Shown here one piece after another: positions 61,114-64,000 of a stretch of 64,000 nucleotides of DNA; the first letter of the stretch is position 1; every line of letters starts with the position of its first letter. Below the pieces are notes generated by a model. The model did not search any database. It was not told the origin of the DNA and worked only from the letters and a program-made list of their open reading frames with translations. Source of the stretch: Desertibacillus haloalkaliphilus (lineage in GTDB: Bacteria; Bacillota; Bacilli; Bacillales; KJ1-10-99); NCBI RefSeq assembly GCF_019039105.1, contig NZ_JAHPIV010000012.1, positions 115,920 to 179,919 of the forward strand, given 5' to 3'. The translations under genes and the position numbers were made by a program.

Positions 61114-61506
61114 GTGTTTATTAAACAGATTTATGGGGAAGAGCTTGAAAAAGCAAAACCAAATACATCGGAGGATTTTTTTAATCGTTCAACGGTAGTC
61201 TATACAGACAAAGGGGAAGATAGAGAATTTCATGTCCTTTATGTGAGATATTTTGACGAGGTTTTCTCAACGTTTACACCGTTTGAATCAAACCCGATAT
61301 TTACAGTAGGGAGTAGAAATATAACCTTTAAAGATATCGTTGCCTTAGTCTATTTATTAGAAAATCCAGGATTTAAGAAAAATAAGCGCGTCTATTGTAA
61401 CGATCAAGCACAGTTTGAACAGTACTTTAAGAACCTCAATGTAGATCAATTGCAAGAAATTATACAACGTGTTGAGCAGAATGGATTTGAATTGACGAAT
61501 CAATAA
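61114..61506 (+). CDS. 130-residue protein of unknown function between scpB and ypuI
   Basis: GTG 61114 follows ATAGGGGGGC by seven bases; TTG 61108 overlaps that site. Soluble, charged, mixed alpha/beta by eye (IKQIYGEELEKAK, then YFDEVFSTFTPFES and VALVYLLENPGFKKN). There is no such gene between scpB and ypuI in B. subtilis. No motif recognised. Confidence 0.75.
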   Translation: MFIKQIYGEELEKAKPNTSEDFFNRSTVVYTDKGEDREFHVLYVRYFDEVFSTFTPFESNPIFTVGSRNITFKDIVALVYLLENPGFKKNKRVYCNDQAQFEQYFKNLNVDQLQEIIQRVEQNGFELTNQ

Positions 61507-61592
61507 CGTTTTTCTAATGCATGCACCAAGAAATTTTATGTATAATAAGAATATTCATGAAATTATAATAGGGAGAATGGAGGTGACGAGGC

Positions 61593-62084
61593 ATGGGAAA
61601 TACACTGGTGGAAAGTCAACTTATTGAAGCTCGAAAGACGTTGTTAGAGATTTGTGAAAAGCTTAGTGACTATTTAGATGAAATGACACTGACCGAGATG
61701 TTAAGGGAAGAGCACTTAGGGGAGAAAGAATATTATCAGTCCATTCTTTCATCGTTACGAAGAGTACTAGTATTTTGTGAGGAAGGTCAAGATGCTTGTA
61801 GTGTTATCCTAAATGGGAAAACGTTTAGAAAAGTGGCTGCTGAAAAAACATTGTATTGGATCTATCATCATTGCATTGAGGAATTCTTTAATCCGAGAAT
61901 TGACAATTGGTATGAGGATAGTCGCTCTGCCTATACAGGGAAAAATTCCATTAAATTTTCAAAGCCAGTACCAGCATCAGTGAAGGAATTAATGCGGTCC
62001 ATTGAAGGTGCATTTCAAATGATTCGAGAAGAACTTGAATATTATGAAACTGATTATAAGACGAGAATGGTACAATCAAAATAA
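61593..62084 (+). CDS. ypuI: YpuI-family (DUF3907) protein
   Basis: 163 residues, acidic, helical. Matches the YpuI family in length and in the RVLVFCEEGQDAC and KTLYWIYHHCIEEFFNP blocks. ATG follows GGAGGTGACGA. Function unknown; sporulation-associated genes (dacB, spmAB) normally follow, but here a group II intron does. Confidence 0.88.
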   Translation: MGNTLVESQLIEARKTLLEICEKLSDYLDEMTLTEMLREEHLGEKEYYQSILSSLRRVLVFCEEGQDACSVILNGKTFRKVAAEKTLYWIYHHCIEEFFNPRIDNWYEDSRSAYTGKNSIKFSKPVPASVKELMRSIEGAFQMIREELEYYETDYKTRMVQSK

Positions 62085-62091
62085 AGTAGAA

Positions 62092-62120
62092 AGGGAGAAC
62101 CTGTATGGTTCTCCTTATTT
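62092..62120 (+). terminator. ypuI terminator, 3' tail interrupted by the group II intron
   Basis: AGGGAGAACC pairs with GGTTCTCCTT (10 bp, one G-U). Only ATTT follows before the intron sequence begins, so the original T-run may have been split by the insertion. Confidence 0.7.
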
Positions 62121-64000
62121 GGTTTGCCCAGCACGGGCGAACTCTAACGGGTGAAAGTCCCGAGTACGACCTTGTAGCGGTAAGTACATAGCCAAAAGCA
62201 AGGGTGTCCACGGTGACGTGGAATCTGAAGGAAGCTCGAGGCAAACCTCCGGTCTGACGAACAGAAATCATATAGGAGGCAACGTATGAGGATAAGACTG
62301 CCAAAGAAGTTAAAGTCCGATAGCTACTACAATCATACGGTGTAAATATGGCAGATAGATGGAGAGAAAGAGTTCGCACCTTAACTGGGGAGGTCTCACT
62401 GGTCTGCATCAAAATCTTGTAGTGATACAAGACTGGATAGTGAGAAGTCAGCAGAAGCCGTAGTAGTGAAGACAGCTAACGAAAGTTAGAAGGAGCGAAG
62501 GGCTGAACAATTTCATCGTTAGAGAAATCTTGATTGGAAGGGGAAATAGACCACTGGCATGAAGCGGAAAAGTGGATACCTACTTCACGAGACAGAAAGG
62601 AAATAACAAAGCATGTATGAAGAAAAACTACTCGACAGAATACTGGACAGAGATAATCTTAACGAAGCATTCAAACAGGTGAAAAAGAACAAGGGTTCAG
62701 CTGGTGTGGATGGAATGACCGTAGAAGAACTGGGGGCATACATGGCGTTAAATAAAGAAGAAATCATTTCTCAAATTCGCCAAAGAAAATATCAACCCGA
62801 CCCCGTATTAAGAGTGGAAATCCCTAAACCAAATGGTGGAATAAGACTCTTAGGCATACCGACGGTCAAAGATAGGGTTATTCAACAAGCGATAGCGCAA
62901 GTGCTTACACCTATATTTGATAAGCAATTTAGCGAATATAGCTATGGGTTCAGACCCAATCGGTATGCGGAAATGGCTATCTTACAAACCCTAGAATTTC
63001 TAAACGAGGGTCATGATTGGATTGTGGATATTGACCTAGAACGTTTCTTTGACACAGTGAATCACGACAGACTGCTGAATCTTGTATCAAGAACAGTCGA
63101 TGATGGGGATGTCATTTCCCTCATTCGCAAATTCTTAGTAAGTGGTGTGCAAATTGATGAAGAATACAAGGAAACAGTCATAGGAACTCCGCAAGGAGGA
63201 AACCTATCTCCACTACTCAGTAACATCATGCTTAACGAATTGGATATGGAACTTGAAAATCGCAGACTTCGATTCGTAAGATATGCCGACGACAGTATTA
63301 TTATGGTCAAAAGCGAGATGGCAGCGAAACGAGTGATGAGATCAGTGACAAAGTTCATAGAAGAAAAGCTAGGGTTGATAGTCAATACCACAAAAACGAA
63401 AGTGACAAGACCGAATGACCCTACAATGAAGTTTCTAGGTTTCGGCTTCTTTAAAGATTATCAAACAGATTTATACAAAGCAAAACCGCACCAAAAATCG
63501 GTAGAAAACCTTAAGTATAAACTGAAACAGTTAACTAGGAAGAACTGGAGTGTTGATACGAAGTATCAGGTTGAACGAATCAATCAAGTAATACGAGGTT
63601 GGATTAACTACTTCAAAATTGGCTATATGAAAAAGCTGTTAGGTAAAATAGAATCCCATACAAGAGTATGGTTGAGAGCGTGTATTTGGAAGAAATGGAA
63701 AACAGCTAAGAACCGCAGAAAGAACTTAATCAAATTGGGAATGGACAAATACAATGCTTATAAATATAGCTATACAAGTAAAGGTGCTGTCCGCATTGCC
63801 TACTCGTGGATACTCACTACGACAATTACGAATAAGAGACTAGCCCAGTTCGGACTAATCTCTTGTGTTCAACACTACAACAAAGTACATGCTTAGTATG
63901 AAATTGAACCGCCGTATACGGATCCGTACGTACGGTGGTGGTGTGCTGTGAAAGGCACATCGGAGATGAGGGAAGGCCCCTTGATGGGGATTGAATCAGG
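62121..64000 (+). mobile_element. group II intron, 3' end at or beyond the window edge
   Basis: From about 62122 (GTTTGCCCAGC, resembling the 5' GUGYG consensus) about 490 bases of structured RNA precede the intron-encoded protein. Domain I-like features include GGGTGAAAGTCCCGAGTACGACC. After the reading frame, 63906-63940 folds as domain V (ACCGCCGTA/TACGGTGG stem with bulge, distal TACG-GATC-CGTA hairpin). Sequence after 63941 should be domain VI, but I cannot fix the 3' splice site. Insertion just behind a terminator hairpin is typical of class C introns. The class is not assigned. Confidence 0.88.
62613..63896 (+). CDS. ltrA: group II intron reverse transcriptase/maturase
   Basis: 427 residues encoded inside the intron. 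Reverse-transcriptase domains 0-7 include KNKGSAGVDGMTVEEL, SYGFRP, DIDLERFFDTVNHD, GTPQGGNLSPLLSNI and the catalytic FVRYADDS. Maturase domain X follows (IRGWINYFKIGYMKK). It ends at HYNKVHA with no HNH endonuclease domain, so mobility would be endonuclease-independent. ATG follows AAAGGAAAT. All motifs look intact, so the element may be active. Confidence 0.95.
   Translation: MYEEKLLDRILDRDNLNEAFKQVKKNKGSAGVDGMTVEELGAYMALNKEEIISQIRQRKYQPDPVLRVEIPKPNGGIRLLGIPTVKDRVIQQAIAQVLTPIFDKQFSEYSYGFRPNRYAEMAILQTLEFLNEGHDWIVDIDLERFFDTVNHDRLLNLVSRTVDDGDVISLIRKFLVSGVQIDEEYKETVIGTPQGGNLSPLLSNIMLNELDMELENRRLRFVRYADDSIIMVKSEMAAKRVMRSVTKFIEEKLGLIVNTTKTKVTRPNDPTMKFLGFGFFKDYQTDLYKAKPHQKSVENLKYKLKQLTRKNWSVDTKYQVERINQVIRGWINYFKIGYMKKLLGKIESHTRVWLRACIWKKWKTAKNRRKNLIKLGMDKYNAYKYSYTSKGAVRIAYSWILTTTITNKRLAQFGLISCVQHYNKVHA

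Noticed and set aside
61951..62430. 159-codon minus-strand frame across the ypuI end and intron 5' part
   Set aside because: It crosses the ypuI gene end, its terminator and structured intron RNA; no start signal, and the intron part is explained as ribozyme.

Overview
The window is chromosomal DNA from a spore-forming member of the Bacillaceae, most likely an alkaliphilic or halo-alkaliphilic lineage close to Alkalihalobacillus/Halalkalibacter (inference). The evidence is the sporulation genes (spoIIM, dacF, spoIIAA-AB-sigF, spoVAD-AE-AF, mciZ), four Firmicutes-type RNA switches, Bacillus-type GGAGG ribosome binding sites with frequent TTG/GTG starts, and a NaChBac-type sodium channel, a family first described in alkaliphilic Bacillus. 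No tRNA, rRNA, CRISPR array or prophage was seen.

Layout. 1-2.9 kb: end of an iron/cobalamin-type ABC importer (permease fragment, ATPase, lipoprotein) plus an unknown small membrane-anchored protein. 3-5.2 kb: thiC on the minus strand behind a TPP riboswitch. 5.5-8.3 kb: aspartokinase III, a zinc-ribbon NUDIX hydrolase and, on the minus strand, the sodium channel. 8.5-12 kb: proBAC operon (minus) behind a T-box leader. 12.2-18.5 kb: an SDR, yqzH, a Y-family DNA polymerase behind two LexA-like boxes, small unknown genes, a tyrosine phosphatase and asnO. 18.5-27.2 kb: a nucleoside uptake and breakdown island (nupC, pdp, deoC, a xapX-like gene, deoB, punA, cdd, a GntR regulator and a second punA), with five copies of one operator-like sequence. 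27.3-31 kb: a PilZ protein and xpt plus an NCS2 permease under a guanine-type riboswitch. 31-37.8 kb: cimA, an isolated trpB, uppP, a DMT transporter, a thioredoxin-like protein and a DUF3866 protein.

37.8-62 kb follows the Bacillus subtilis order closely: mciZ, nudF, yqxK, spoIIM, fur, yqzK, xerD, deoB, (pdp in place of pupG), dacF, spoIIA operon, a shortened spoVA set, lysA, ppiB, the FMN-riboswitch rib operon, ribT, ypuF, scpAB, ypuI. From about 62.12 kb to the end lies a group II intron with its reverse transcriptase, sitting directly behind the ypuI terminator.

How the genes work together. NupC imports nucleosides. Pdp and the two PunA enzymes split them, Cdd deaminates cytidine, and DeoB plus DeoC carry (deoxy)ribose-1-phosphate into central metabolism. 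A GntR/UTRA repressor and a CcpA-type site probably control this. The 42.6-45.2 kb locus carries a second deoB and pdp. Most of the window is ordinary housekeeping. The observations I rate highest are the shared operator in the nucleoside island, the changed specificity residues in one of the two purine nucleoside phosphorylases, the reduced spoVA operon, and several small genes that are easily missed (mciZ, the xapX-like gene). I found no convincing wholly new multi-gene system.
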